Assembly (NCBI GenBank): GCA_964019155.1
Contig: OZ025245.1
Location: forward strand, 3,568,238-3,632,237
From: Osedax fenrisi
Lineage: Eukaryota; Annelida; Polychaeta; Sabellida; Siboglinidae
Reading direction: 5' to 3'
Length of the DNA stretch: 64,000 nucleotides
Shown here piece after piece: positions 30,167 to 41,064 of this stretch. How positions within the stretch are numbered: the stretch's first letter is position 1; every line of letters starts with the position of its first letter. The translations under genes and the position numbers were made by a program. Below the pieces are notes generated by a model. It had not been told where the DNA came from, searched no databases, and saw only the letters and a program-made list of their open reading frames with translations.

Positions 30167-30404
30167 TGTCAGGTTAATATTCTATGAAATGAAATCTAAC
30201 ACTACTAGTAATAAAATTAAACTAATTAAAATGTGAATTTAAAGAATTAATGATATATAAACAGGAGGATATAAAGGAGATGTTATGGAGGAGATAAAGG
30301 AGGTGTTATGGATGCCTAACTTACTTGTGTATCACACACATACATACATACATACACACACACATACACACACACACACATACACACACAAACACACAAC
30401 TAAC
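30167..30404. repeat. Intron DNA with short repeats
   Basis: Two copies of a 24-bp unit (GGAGATAAAGGAGGTGTTAT, about 30262-30312) and a CA/CATA microsatellite (about 30337-30398). Confidence 0.8.
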
Positions 30405-30482
30405 CAGTAGGTGTGTACACTCCAGCACATTTGTACTCAGTTCCAGCATAGGCACGTTATATAGTCGCAGATATCAGCGCTA
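30405..30482 (-). CDS. TPM (MOLO-1-like) gene, exon 3, with in-frame TAA
   Basis: 78-bp exon: acceptor CCCTAACAG before 30482 (NAGNAG type, CAGTAG), donor GTTAGT after 30405. In the frame demanded by exons 2 and 4 it reads ALISATI, TAA (30459-30457), then RAYAGTEYKCAGVYTPT and the split Gly of GYKVGVAV. T-x-x-x-C before GY fits the TPM N-terminal region. Both phases match (2 bases in, 1 base out), so the placement is good. Another frame over the same bases (MLELSTNVLECTHLL) is open but out of phase with both neighbours. Confidence 0.6.
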
Positions 30483-30483
30483 C

Positions 30484-30619
30484 TGTTAGGGCGGGTGGGA
30501 GAGGGTAGTTAGGGAAGTAGGGAGGGGGTGAGGGAATTAGGGAGTGAGGGGTGAGGGATGGAGGGGGTGAGGGAAGTAGAATGAGATAAAGGGTGGGAGG
30601 GAGAAAAGGATAGAGGTAG
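30484..30619. repeat. G-rich tract split by the LTR element
   Basis: GGGAGGGGGTGAGGG-type purine-rich sequence on the plus strand, continuing after the retrotransposon at 35111-35195. On the gene strand it is the pyrimidine-rich tract upstream of exon 3. It has no fixed unit length. Confidence 0.7.
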
Positions 30620-30624
30620 GGATG

Positions 30625-30937
30625 TGTTATACGTTTATATATCTATATGCGTACACACGCTATAAGTGTACATACGTCTATATATAGACGTATATGTTAC
30701 ACGCGCTATAAACGTGCATGTTTATTCATGATCCAGATAACGGATAATTGTTACATAACTTGTTGTTGTCTTCACTACTTAGGTCGACGCACGCACCGCT
30801 GTGTGCTTCACCTACGCGCATCGTATGATCGTCTCGCGTGCACTGGCAGTCATGTAATAAACTATCTATATACCAGTTATCTTATTTAATACTATATCTA
30901 TAATCTAATATATATCTATACACATATAAACTTATCA
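30625..30937 (+). repeat. 5' LTR
   Basis: 313 bp, from TGTTATACG to AACTTATCA (TG...CA). It contains an AATAAA-like signal (TAATAAAC near 30855). It matches the 3' LTR almost exactly outside two blocks (about 30685-30720 and 30765-30850), where the two LTRs differ strongly. Confidence 0.92.
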
Positions 30938-30953
30938 TGGTGGCAGTTTATAA
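30938..30953 (+). other. Candidate primer-binding site
   Basis: TGGTGGCAG begins directly at the end of the 5' LTR. TGG pairs with the CCA end of a tRNA; which tRNA is not clear. Confidence 0.5.
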
Positions 30954-31586
30954 GTGAAAGAACCTACTATGACACAAATACCATTCCCTACATTTAATTG
31001 GAACTCGACAAACATAATAGCAGACGCTAAATACTTCGAGACACAATGCACACGTTTCTTCAAAGGCCCGTTAAAAGATGAAGACGATGACAGCAAACTA
31101 GCGTACGTATTACTCTGGCTAAACAACAGAGAATTCGAATCCGTCTACGAAGACTGGACACCGCCGATAAAGGACGAAAACATCCTAAAACACTTCTGGA
31201 AGAAATTTAAAGAACACTTCAACAGACACATGCTACATACCGTCAGACAACTACAGAACGAAACCACAAACAGTTTCGCTAACCGAGTTAAACAACACGT
31301 AAGCCATTGCGAATACACTACGCCGGAAGAAGCCGTAATAACCCAACTGATCAGCGGTACAACACTAACAGAAGCTAGAGAACAATTACTCGATACGACA
31401 GAAACCCTAACTACAAGCACAGTAATCAACAAACTGAGAAGACAAGAAACTATAGAGACGGCAGGACAAATGAGAACACCAGAAGCAGCGCTAAACTACA
31501 CACGAGAGACAAAGAACGTAAGCAAATACGACGACACCGACAAATGGCATACTGCGGAACTAAACACGCAGCCTGCCCAGCACTAG
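30954..31586 (+). pseudogene. gag (capsid region) of the gypsy element
   Basis: Frame of 210 codons. Starting MKEPTMTQIPFPTFNW, it shows the retrotransposon-gag pattern with LAYVLLWL, FWKKFKEHF and FANRVKQHV (central capsid-like helices, about residues 45-125). It would form the particle around element RNA. The frame stops just as the nucleocapsid begins; the zinc knuckle continues in another frame from about 31541, so a base was lost or gained near there. The Met at 30969 is an alternative start. Confidence 0.8.
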
Positions 31587-31699
31587 GCAAGAAATGCGGA
31601 AACTGCCAGAGACTGCACCACTTCGCGGCTGTATGCAGATCGAGAGACCGTCCCGTACAATGGAGGCTATGGAGGAGAGACCGCGGGCATCCAACATAA
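31541..31699 (+). pseudogene. gag zinc-knuckle (nucleocapsid) fragment
   Basis: In the third frame relative to gag the sequence reads YCGTKHAACPALGKKC, then NCQRLHHFAAVCRS. This is the paired Cys/His knuckle (C-x2/3-H-x3-C-P-A-x-G-x-x-C, then C-x4-H-F-x-x-V-C) common in Mag-type gypsy elements. It ends at TAA 31697-31699. It overlaps both the end of gag and the start of the pol frame, each in a different frame. This points to two indels, or one indel plus a natural frameshift. Confidence 0.8.
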
Positions 31700-33279
31700 C
31701 GGATACCCGTAACGAGGTATGTACTTATATATATCATAATAACACTCAAATATATATAAAATTAGATACAGGCGCGCAGGTAAATGTTATACCTGAATCC
31801 CTCTATAATAAGCTAGATAACCCCCCAGCCCTTAGGAAACCAACGATGGTCTTAATGGCCTACAATCAGCAAGCAATCCCTATAAGAGGAATAATTACAC
31901 TAATATGCACACACAACCATAAGGAATACGATATAAATTTCTACGTATCAAGCGCATCCGGCCTCGCCATACTAGGCTTAAATGATTGCCGTAGACTAAA
32001 CCACATCACAATTGACTGCGAGAATATCAAAATAAGAGAACCCTGGATATATGAAGTTACAATCTATGACCAACCACTAAGCCTGAAATCACTACAAACA
32101 TCCTATCCAAACCTATTCAAAGGAATAGGCACATTCCCCAATAGACTACGCATAGAAGTCAAATCTAATATACACCCAGTGATACACGCTGCACGCCGTG
32201 TACCACTAAATATCCAAAAGGAAGTGGCAGAAGAACTCCACAGAATGGAACTACAGGAAGTAATAACCAGAATACGCGAACCTACACCTTGGGTATCAAG
32301 TATAACATACGCTAGAAAAAAATCAGGCCAAATACGCATATACCTGGACCCTAAAGATCTAAATAAAGCCATATGCCGCCCCCATTACCAAGCACGCACA
32401 CTCGATGATATAAGCCACCTTCTATGCCATGCCAAGATATTCACGAAATTAGATGCAAGATCAGGATACTGGGCAGTAAAATTAGACCACGAATCGAGTA
32501 TCCTAACTACATTCAATACGCACATAGGAAGATACAGGTTCCTGAGACTCCCATTTGGGCTGAACCTATCACAAGACGTGTTCCAGGAACACATGGACAC
32601 TATGCTACAAGAACTAAATGGGGCTATGTTAATAGCCGACGATATTATCGTATTCGGCAGTAATCTCGCAATACATGACGAGAACCTCATCGCCCTAATG
32701 GAGCGGTCAGCTAAATACGGCATAGTCTACAACCCTGAAAAGTGTAATATAGCAAGAAACAGCATATCATTCTTCGGACTCACGTACACGGAAGGAACAG
32801 TTCTCCCAGACTCCAACAGAACGATAGCTATCTCCAACACCCAACCTCCAAAAAATGTAAAGGAGCTAAGGAGCTTTCTAGGCGTTTCAACATACATGTC
32901 GCCCTTCATTCCAAACATGACGAACTTACTAACGCCCATAAGAGAACTAACACACGCGGAAAATACATTCCAATGGACACCATCTCACCAAACATCCTTC
33001 GAAAATATCAAAAAGGCCATATGTATGGACACATCACTAGCGTATTTCAACATGTCAGAGGATAGCTTTATCCAAGTTGACGCCAGCGGAGTAGGACTCG
33101 GAGCAGTATTGCTACAGAATGGGAGACCAATATACTTTGCCTCGAGGACACTAACAGATGCGGAAACAAGATACGCAAATATTGAACGCGAACTTCTAGC
33201 GGTCGTATTCGGCTGCGAAAGGTTTCATCACTTCGTATACGGCAAGTCGTTCACAGTAGAAAGTGCCCACTCTCCATGA
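31594..33279 (+). pseudogene. pol: protease, reverse transcriptase, RNase H (interrupted)
   Basis: 561-codon frame; homology starts near 31715, since the first part is a shadow of the knuckle. Protease: KLDTGAQVNVIP with the catalytic Asp at codon 58. RT: LDPKDLNKAI, KLDARSGYWAVKL, LPFGLNLSQDVFQ and IADDIIVFG, catalytic DD at codons 349-350; the residue before A-D-D is Ile, common in Mag. RNase H: QVDASGVGLGAVL (Asp 496) and ERELLAVVF (Glu 533). The frame breaks at the third RNase H acidic site (after FTVES, near 33262) and continues in another frame. No function expected from this copy. Confidence 0.88.
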
Positions 33280-33473
33280 TAATATTGAAACATGTGTCAT
33301 CAGCCCCTACCCATCTACAAAGACTACTCTTACGACTAATGAATTACAATCTCAAGATCATCTATAAACCAGGAAAAGAAATGTTACTCGCAGATCACTT
33401 ATCAAGAAACTCAATCGCCGACATCGCACATGACAATTCCGATACACTATGTAAATCTGAAACACCAAACTAA
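33276..33473 (+). pseudogene. End of RNase H and connection domain
   Basis: Shifted by one frame from the preceding pol frame: SAPTHLQRLLLRLMNYNLK followed by IYKPGKEMLLADHLSR, the standard end of gypsy RNase H before integrase. It stops with TAA at 33471. Confidence 0.8.
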
Positions 33474-34329
33474 ATACTGCGTGGAATTATCTTACAAGGA
33501 AGATACCGAAATACAAGAGCTGAAAGAAATAATACAAGACGAATGGCCCAAAGACTGAAGACATCTAAGAAAGAACTTGCGAATCTATTGGCCCTATAGA
33601 GACGAACTAACTATCGACGAAGGTCTAATATACAAAGGACTCGCAACACTAATACCCGATTCAGCAAAGACGATGATAATGAGATAACTACACGCAGCCC
33701 ACCTCGGCGTGAGCAAAATGATTTGGATGGCTAGGGATAAGGTGTTCTGGCCAACAATACGAAACGATCTAAACAAGTACGTGAATGACTGTGAATCCTG
33801 CCAGACATTCGCCCGCTGTCAACGAAAACCACCTTCCAGCAAGCTTGAACTACCAAGACAGCCATGGCAACACCTCGCAACAGACATATTCCAACTAAAC
33901 AATTGTATATACTTACTGATTGTTGACTACTTCACAAAGTACCCCATACTCCATATACTCCAACCAAACTCAACAAGCGAAGTAGTTATCAGCAAACTAT
34001 CATCAACCTTCTCACTCTTTGGAATCCCCGAACGCCTATATTCCGACAACGGTCCACAATTTTCATCACCTATCTTCAAGGACTACACAATAAAATGGAA
34101 TTTCGAGCACATAACTTCGAGTCCATACTACCCTGAATCCAACGGACCTGCCGAAAGACACATCCAAACCATCAAAAATATAATAAAGAAAACAGAGTCA
34201 AGAAATCTAGCGGCAGCGCTTCTCTCATGGAGGAAGACACTAATCGATGCGAACACACCCAGCCCCTATCATTTCCTGTTCCATCAATCAGCAGAAACTA
34301 CGCCAACATATGCAGCAAACAAGAAATGA
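33474..34329 (+). pseudogene. Integrase: zinc finger and catalytic core, with two stops
   Basis: The frame of 33709-34329 extends upstream but is cut by TGA at 33556 and TAA at 33685. The HHCC finger is visible around HAAHLGVSK and CESCQ (33691-33810). The core has D59 (ATDIF), D113 (SDNGPQF) and E149 (GPAERHIQT), counted from 33709: the D,D-35-E triad of integrases. It would insert the cDNA into the genome with 5-bp staggered cuts, as the GGATG duplication shows happened. It stops at 34327 by frameshift; the C-terminal part follows in the next frame. Confidence 0.85.
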
Positions 34330-34742
34330 CCATCAACAAATTCAAGAGTAGCCGAAGGAAGAATGAAGAAATACAACTAAAACTAAACGACCAAGTATAC
34401 ATACGTCACCCCATACATCATACATGGGACAAGGCGGAAATACTAAACCGCATAACAGAACCTCACTCGTATGACGTTATCACTCCGCTCGGAAATACGT
34501 ATAGACGCGCACGGCATCATATTCGTCCATTATTACCTATCACCCCCATTAACCATAACATTAATAATATGCCTATTATACATAATACTAATCTATCTCC
34601 TCCATATACAGGAAATGTAACTCTGGAAAGGGACGTCGATACTGGTACGAGGCCACCAGAACAACAAACGACGGATACATCCGAGCCACTACGACGAAGC
34701 ACAAGAATTCGACGACTTCCTCAACGTTACTCACCCTGCTGA
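34325..34742 (+). pseudogene. Integrase C-terminal domain and tail
   Basis: Frame offset from the core. LKLNDQVYIRHPIHHTWDKA followed by ILNRITEPHSYDVITP is the SH3-like/GPY-F-type region of gypsy integrases. A polar tail ends in RRSTRIRRLPQRY, typical of Mag-like pol ends. Its frame is open back to 34227, but homology begins only near the frame change at about 34325. Confidence 0.8.
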
Positions 34743-34782
34743 ACGAAAGGGAGTAGGGAAGCATGGCGAACTGACTTTTCTC

Positions 34783-34797
34783 CCACAGGAGAGAGGA
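34783..34797 (+). other. Polypurine tract
   Basis: AGGAGAGAGGA immediately before the 3' LTR; primer for plus-strand DNA synthesis in LTR elements. Confidence 0.85.
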
Positions 34798-35110
34798 TGT
34801 TATACGTTTATATATCTATATGCGTACACACGCTATAAGTGTACATACGTCTATATATATGTTACACGTATATGTATATGTAGACGTAGACGTATAAACG
34901 CTATAAACATGCATGTTTATTCATGATCCAGATAACAGATAATTGTTACATAACTTGTGGTTATCTTCACTAATTACCGCACCAGCTTAGCTATGCTGAT
35001 CGTCTCTCGCCTGCACTGGCAGTAATGTAATAAACTATCTATATACTAGTTATCTTATTTAATACTATATCTATAATCTAATATATATCTATACACATAT
35101 AAACTTATCA
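34798..35110 (+). repeat. 3' LTR
   Basis: 313 bp, TGTTATACG to AACTTATCA, the same borders and length as the 5' LTR. Its two variable blocks carry different sequence and compensate in length. Confidence 0.92.
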
Positions 35111-35642
35111 GGATGGACTGAAGAATAGAGGGCTGGAAGGAGGGAGGGAGGTAGGAAGGAGTGGAGGGCTCGAGTGAGAAAGGTAGGGAGGGATAAGTGT
35201 GCCATTAGTAAACAACAATAAACATTAGAGGAGGACTTCCAACTAATGAGGATGTATGAGTTATAACTATACACATCACTCTTTAGCTATCTACATCTAT
35301 AATGTATAACACTAAGATATACAATGTGTAGCATGAGGTAATATATCCATCAATTTGAATACTTGTGTAATACATACAATAACAGTATTTAGTGATCACA
35401 CACACACACACCCACACATAAACACACACCCACACACATAAACACACACACACACACACATATTACCTAATTAGTTTAGACACATCCTCTTCCACTCTTT
35501 ATGAAAGTATTCGGTTGTGCTTCAATTATCATTAATACACAAACAGGTGTGTCTTTAGTTTTGACTTGAAATATATATGTAGAGATAAACACATACACAT
35601 ATACATATACATATAAACACACATGAGAATCTATACACAAAC
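35111..35642. repeat. Intron DNA: G-rich tract, CA microsatellite
   Basis: 35116-35195 continues the G-rich tract interrupted by the LTR element. 35397-35462 is (CA)n with CCA interruptions. No exon recognised. Confidence 0.7.
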
Positions 35643-35735
35643 CATCAGATGATTTCAAAACAGAATCTGGATCGCAGACAAAGGACTTAGCTTGTTGTTT
35701 ACATGCCTGTGGAGATTTCTGAGGGTCAGGGTAAT
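35643..35735 (-). CDS. TPM (MOLO-1-like) gene, exon 2
   Basis: 93-bp exon: acceptor CCCTTCAG before 35735, donor GTTTGT after 35643. Joined to exon 1 it reads WTISNYPDPQKSPQACKQQ, then AKSFVCDPDSVLKSSD. This is the extracellular N-terminal signature of animal TPM/MOLO-1-like proteins: W-x3-N/D-YP-x-P, then C, then S-F/Y-V/I-C-DPD-x-V/I-L. The two cysteines probably form a disulfide. It takes two bases to complete the Asn codon from exon 1 and leaves one base for exon 3. The frame stays open beyond the donor, but that part is Tyr/Val-rich translation of a TATA/CACA repeat and not coding. Confidence 0.8.
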
Positions 35736-36364
35736 CTGAAGGGATTAGGACACAAGGAGGTTATTCATAAAGGGTTAGTATAGTATGAATATAGGGTTAG
35801 TGAACAGTGTGTGGCAGGGTGTGGCAGGGTATAATACTACTATCAAATACAAATATCCTTTTATCAAATAATCAAATACAAATAAAAATATTTATTATTA
35901 TATTCTAATAAAAATACAACTAAACTTCAACAAATACAAATAGAACATAAATAATCTAATACTACTTGATATTTGTATTATATCTAACAAACAATATAAC
36001 AAATAATAGCTATTCAAAATATGCATTTGATAAACAAATCTAATCAGATATAACCATGTTATAATTAATATATTAAATATACTATATTTGTATGCATATA
36101 AGTATACATATAATCCATTAGATATACATATACATATATGTGTGCGCTGAAGTGCTAACAATTACAGAATAGCTACATTTTAAATTGAAAATATAAAAGG
36201 TAATGCAAAAAAATGAACAGGCAAAATATTTTATTTTCTAAAAATAAATTATATCATTTCTAAATAGGTTCGGTTAGGGTTTGGGATTAAACATGATAAA
36301 GTTAATTATAAATTTTTTATTATTTTTTTAAATCACTTCTAATAAGTCACACATTCTGATATTA

Positions 36365-36461
<97 letters not shown>

Positions 36462-37810
36462 AGTGTATATATATATGTAGTGATATCAGTAATGTTGAAT
36501 ATAAATATGTTTATTATATTCAGAAATTAATCATATTAATTATAAATAACTTTGTAAATCATTACAAATATATTTATTATAAATAATTATTTTTACATTC
36601 ATGATTATTAAATTCCTAAAATAATATTAGGATATACAGTAGACCGGTTCGTTCGAATCATTTTTTAATCCTTCATATAAAATATAATACATATCTATAT
36701 TTTAGTATATGTATAAATAATTTGTATAGAAAAATAGTTACCTTTGGTCACGAAGCATTTAAAGTTTGATATATAAATTATTATTTTAAAATAAAATGTA
36801 TAATATTCCATTTATAATAGTAATGATGCCATATTATTATCTTTGATGTTTACAAATGTTTAAATTAATATTTAAAATTAATTATGTATTTGTATTATAT
36901 TTAATGAATTAATATAATATATACCATTATTTATATTTATTATTAATATAATATCTATATTTTATTTTTATATCTACAAATTACCAATATTAATGTCTCC
37001 TAAAACTCGAGAAAATACACCATTTTACAAAGTATTTATTTCAAAATAATTCAAAAAAAATAATTAATTTTTAAAAATTAATATATATAATTATACTTTA
37101 CATACATTTAAGTGATCAGAGTGTATTGGATTGTGGATATAAGTTAGATATAGTGTCCTTTATACAAATAATATTAAAAAAATTAAAAAATATGTAAACT
37201 TATTTTGTATTTCATATTTCAAATAAAAACCAAAAAAATTTATAAATATTTTTAATTTTTGTTCTAAAATAATTTTTAATTTTTTAATAATTAATTTGAA
37301 TTTTATTATTATTATCTATAAATTATATATTTTAATTTTTTAAATTAAATTGTAATAATTTATTTATATTAAATTATACGATTTTTAGATATTTTTTTTT
37401 ACTAAAATTATTTTATAAAATTTGGGCATCTAGATTGTTATGAAAAATATTTTGTATTGTTAATACTACTTGTAATATATGTTTCTAGGATATATCCATA
37501 GTTGGCTTAAAAAAAATCATTCAATTTTATAAAAATTTAATAAAACTTATTTCTATATCTCCCCCATGTTAAATTTTATATGTATTCAATGTTAAAATGT
37601 TCTCGTGACATAAAATTATTTAAGATATAGGTCTAACATAATTGTCATAGATGTGAAGGTTTATAAAATTACGAAAAAAAAATTAGTACGAACCGGTCTA
37701 ATATACAGTGTATATTGTACATTATACAGTGTATATTCTACATACGTTGCTACATTGAGGTTGATGCACCTTACTAGGTCACCTCTCTATGTAGACATTA
37801 CATCACTAAC
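35736..37810. other. Intron 1 of the TPM gene: AT-rich, TA microsatellite
   Basis: (TA)n at about 36368-36460. Otherwise AT-rich DNA with no coding pattern; the ORFs seen over it are repeat translations. Confidence 0.6.
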
Positions 37811-37892
37811 TCGATATGGTCCAGGCGCCGGTAGAAGCATTAGCAAACACCACCCTTACAGTTAGAAGGAACAAAACTATATGTATTATCAT
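37811..37892 (-). CDS. TPM (MOLO-1-like) gene, exon 1 with start codon and signal peptide
   Basis: 82 bp from ATG (37892-37890) to the donor GTTAGT (37810). It encodes MIIHIVLFLLTVRVVFANA, a typical signal peptide (hydrophobic core, small residues at the cleavage site near FANA), followed by STGAWTIS. It ends after one base of a codon completed by exon 2, giving the W-T-I-S-N-Y-P-D-P junction. Six exons add up to 593 nt of phase-consistent coding sequence (37892 to 24715). C. elegans MOLO-1 is a small membrane protein that modulates levamisole-type acetylcholine receptors; other animal members are uncharacterised. A plus-strand frame over this exon is its shadow. Confidence 0.8.
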
Positions 37893-37985
37893 GTTTGTCT
37901 GCTGTAGTAGTAGTAGACTGGTTTTACTATAGGATTTTATTATTAAATGTATTCATTCAATGAATTTCATTGTATACAATATATT

Positions 37986-38026
<41 letters not shown>

Positions 38027-38620
38027 TTAATTTGTAACTGTATCAAAGTTATAAAAGTTACAGCCACAGATATTCAATAATAGTAGGTGTTATCAATAAT
38101 TAAAGAGGTGTGCTTAAGGGGGTTGCGCTTATTAGATAAATATTCTATAAGTTCATAATTATTATTCTTTATTAGTGTAAACGTATATATTTATAAAGAA
38201 TCAGAAAAACTAGTTATTATGTTTGATATTTGTTAAATAAAGTTTAACGAATAAAATATAGAACGCAAATTTCTAGAATATATATACATGTACAGAATAA
38301 TAATTATTAATATAAAATTATTATACAATTTGGCGATATATTTAGCATAATTTCTTTAGTTATTTATAGCGTACAGGTGGGGATTCTATTTTTAAATATC
38401 GGTAGCTATAACTCGTATTCCTGTACAAATAATATAATACAATATTCAAATGATTCATGGATAATAATTATTGATATAAAATAGCACATGTATTGTTAAT
38501 TAATCTGATTTTGATTCTGTATATTTATTAACAATACTTAATATTTATTTACAATATACATATATTTTATATATATATATATTATATATAGTATAAGCAA
38601 TATATATACAAATATTTTCT
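37893..38620. other. Upstream region of the TPM gene
   Basis: AT-rich; a short TAG repeat near 37905-37918 and (TA)n at about 37989-38023. Presumably 5' UTR and promoter lie here, but I see no decisive element. Confidence 0.5.
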
Positions 38621-39050
38621 GAAGGAAAGATATAACACTTACGCGAAATCGTGTAATTCGAATTTGTATACAAAATACCCTGGTGCCACCTATAGCGGGT
38701 TACTTTTAGGAACTATGCGTTGTTTATAATGTAAATTCGTATTTAACTATAGACTTTTAAAATGTTAAATAATATGCTTTAAAATTAATATTTATATGAT
38801 GAAAACTAAGTGTTCATTCTAATATATAACAAACAAATATGATATTTATGTTTTAAATGCTATAAGTATATATTTAGTGAGTAAAAGTTAATTTATATTG
38901 CATGTAATTTAATAGAGCAATGAAAACATTGTTGTATGCAAACAGAGCCGAACCTAAATCTATTTCAGTGATTTCGATACTACTGCTAGCAGCGGCAGGG
39001 GATATTACTAAATTACGTTGCATGCATAGGGAGTGTTATATCTTTGCTTC
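38621..39050. mobile_element. 430-bp MITE with 19-bp TIR
   Basis: Left end GAAGGAAAGATATAACACT (38621-38639), inverted at 39032-39050 with one mismatch. No coding capacity. No target duplication found. Confidence 0.6.
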
Positions 39051-39227
39051 GCAAAATCTTTGATATATATCTAAGCGGTTTGATTGACTAAATCTAATAT
39101 TCTATATATATATATACAACAATAGAAATATCTCAATTTGACGTCTTTATAGGAAAAAGATACGAATCATTTATATTTTTATTCATATTTATTATACCAT
39201 AAACCACAAATTTTAATAAATGATTAC

Positions 39228-39262
<35 letters not shown>

Positions 39263-40813
39263 AGTGAATCAGTATTAATATATAATAATAATAATAATAT
39301 TTATAAGAAGAATTAAATTTTGTTTTCCTGTTAATTTACAAGCGAAGTTATATAAGTAGTCTTCGTAAAGGGCTGGCTTCAAAGTAATATAGTTGTTGTA
39401 CTTACAGTTATCATGCTATGCTATAGATCAATAGTATTACATCTAGTTAACCACTAATATATATGAACTACGAGAACAATAAAATAGTGTGGAAATTAAT
39501 TCATATTCAATCAAATTTTCTAAGAAATCATATCAAAAAGTGGTGTACAGCATATCGCAGAATATTTAAATATATTAGAAACTTCATAGTTGGGCGTGAT
39601 TATTAGTCACGTAATTGTTAATGGTAATATATAATATATATATATATATATACATAGTATATAATATATAATATATACATACCAAAATCAAATAAAAAAA
39701 CATATATTATATTATATAATTTACCAGTATATATATTCAATATTAATATTATGTATAAATAATATATATCCATTTATTATAAAACACAATACATTGCAAT
39801 TCACGCCCACCTTTGAATTTTGTAATATAATTATTAAATAATTTTAAATTAAATTAAAATAAATTTTTTAATTTAAATAGTTAGGACAACTAACCGGTTT
39901 ATTTACTAAACCACTCCTAAATTAATACCCGTTTTATAACCATTATTTAATATTCAATATAATTCAATATAATATTTAATATATATTTAATATAATTATT
40001 ATAATATTATATTTAATATAATATAATATTATGATTATAATACTTATAGTAATATATTCAATATTATATTGAATATATTATATATTATTATATATTATAT
40101 ACTATTATTATAATAATTATAGTATATACAGTATAGTATATAATATACTATTATAGTAACTATATAACAATCATTGTTACAATGTATAATAACTTTTATA
40201 CTATACTTATAAGTATAAACAATTTATCATATATACACTAATGTTTTCATATACTATATGTTAATATATATTATATTATATAATGATTATGATAATTTGT
40301 ACTGAAATTATTTTAAAAATAATTAATAATTTAATATTTACCAATATAATATTGGTTGAATATTATATATATTGAATATATACATAATACTGACTACTAA
40401 TTTGTAAGTGTTTTACTAATTTAAAAGTTCATATTTTATAAGTTATATTGTATAATGATAATTACTAACAATCGAAAATGTAGAAATATTAACAATTTAC
40501 TCTTTTATTTGTTATTACAAATACATTTGTTATGATGATTCATCTATTTCATATTTATCATAGATATTAGATAGTTAGTAACTACTTTACATACATTTGG
40601 AGCGATTTATCTAAATACAAATAAGCGTTATAAATGATATACATTTATAAATTAATAAATGTTCTAACAATAATAAACTAATACTACCTCCTACGATTTT
40701 CCAAGGTTTCGTCAACTATTAGCATTATAAAATAATCTCCATAATATATTCTATGTGTATTTTATTAATAACTATAAATATAGATTACCCATATTATTAT
40801 TAATATATATATA

Positions 40814-40857
<44 letters not shown>

Positions 40858-40882
40858 CTGGGCACGATACTCAAAACAAATC
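39051..40882. other. AT-rich DNA with microsatellites
   Basis: (TTA)n at about 39231-39261 and (AT)n/(TA)n at about 40803-40853; the rest is extremely AT-rich with many short TATA/ATAT palindromes. No gene recognised. Confidence 0.6.
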
Positions 40883-41064
40883 TATAGTGAGACGTTCAAT
40901 GGTGTCACATTCCTGTCAAATATAAACAGACAGATATATTAAGGGAGCAACAATCCAGTGCCACTATCCAGTGCCACAAAACTACAGTATAATTTTCACA
41001 TTTCAAATATGTCATGGATTCATATACATATAAGATAATATGTTTGTAATGTATGTATAATAAA
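40883..41064. repeat. 182-bp dispersed repeat, copy 1
   Basis: Begins TATAGTGAGACGTT and ends GTATGTATAATAAA. About 90 percent identical by eye to 43595-43775 in the same orientation. The unit contains ATCCAGTGCC twice in tandem. Not recognised as a known SINE. Confidence 0.85.

Larger units (their letters stand above)
30625..35110 (+). mobile_element. Ty3/gypsy (Mag-like) LTR retrotransposon, full length, degenerate
   Basis: 4486 bp, bounded by GGATG target-site duplications (30620-30624 and 35111-35115). Order: 5' LTR, primer-binding site, gag, zinc knuckle, protease, RT, RNase H, integrase, polypurine tract, 3' LTR. PR-RT-RH-IN order defines Ty3/gypsy; the CPA-type zinc knuckle and IADD active site resemble the Mag clade. 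At least three frame changes and two internal stops break the coding region, so this copy is not autonomous. There is no envelope-like frame. It is inserted antisense in an intron of the TPM gene. Confidence 0.9.

Noticed and set aside
31145..32939. Several minus-strand and alternate plus-strand frames across the gypsy element
   Set aside because: Shadows of gag and pol; no independent protein pattern.
37653..37865. Plus-strand frame over TPM exon 1
   Set aside because: Antisense shadow of the signal-peptide exon, whose splice phase with exon 2 is exact.
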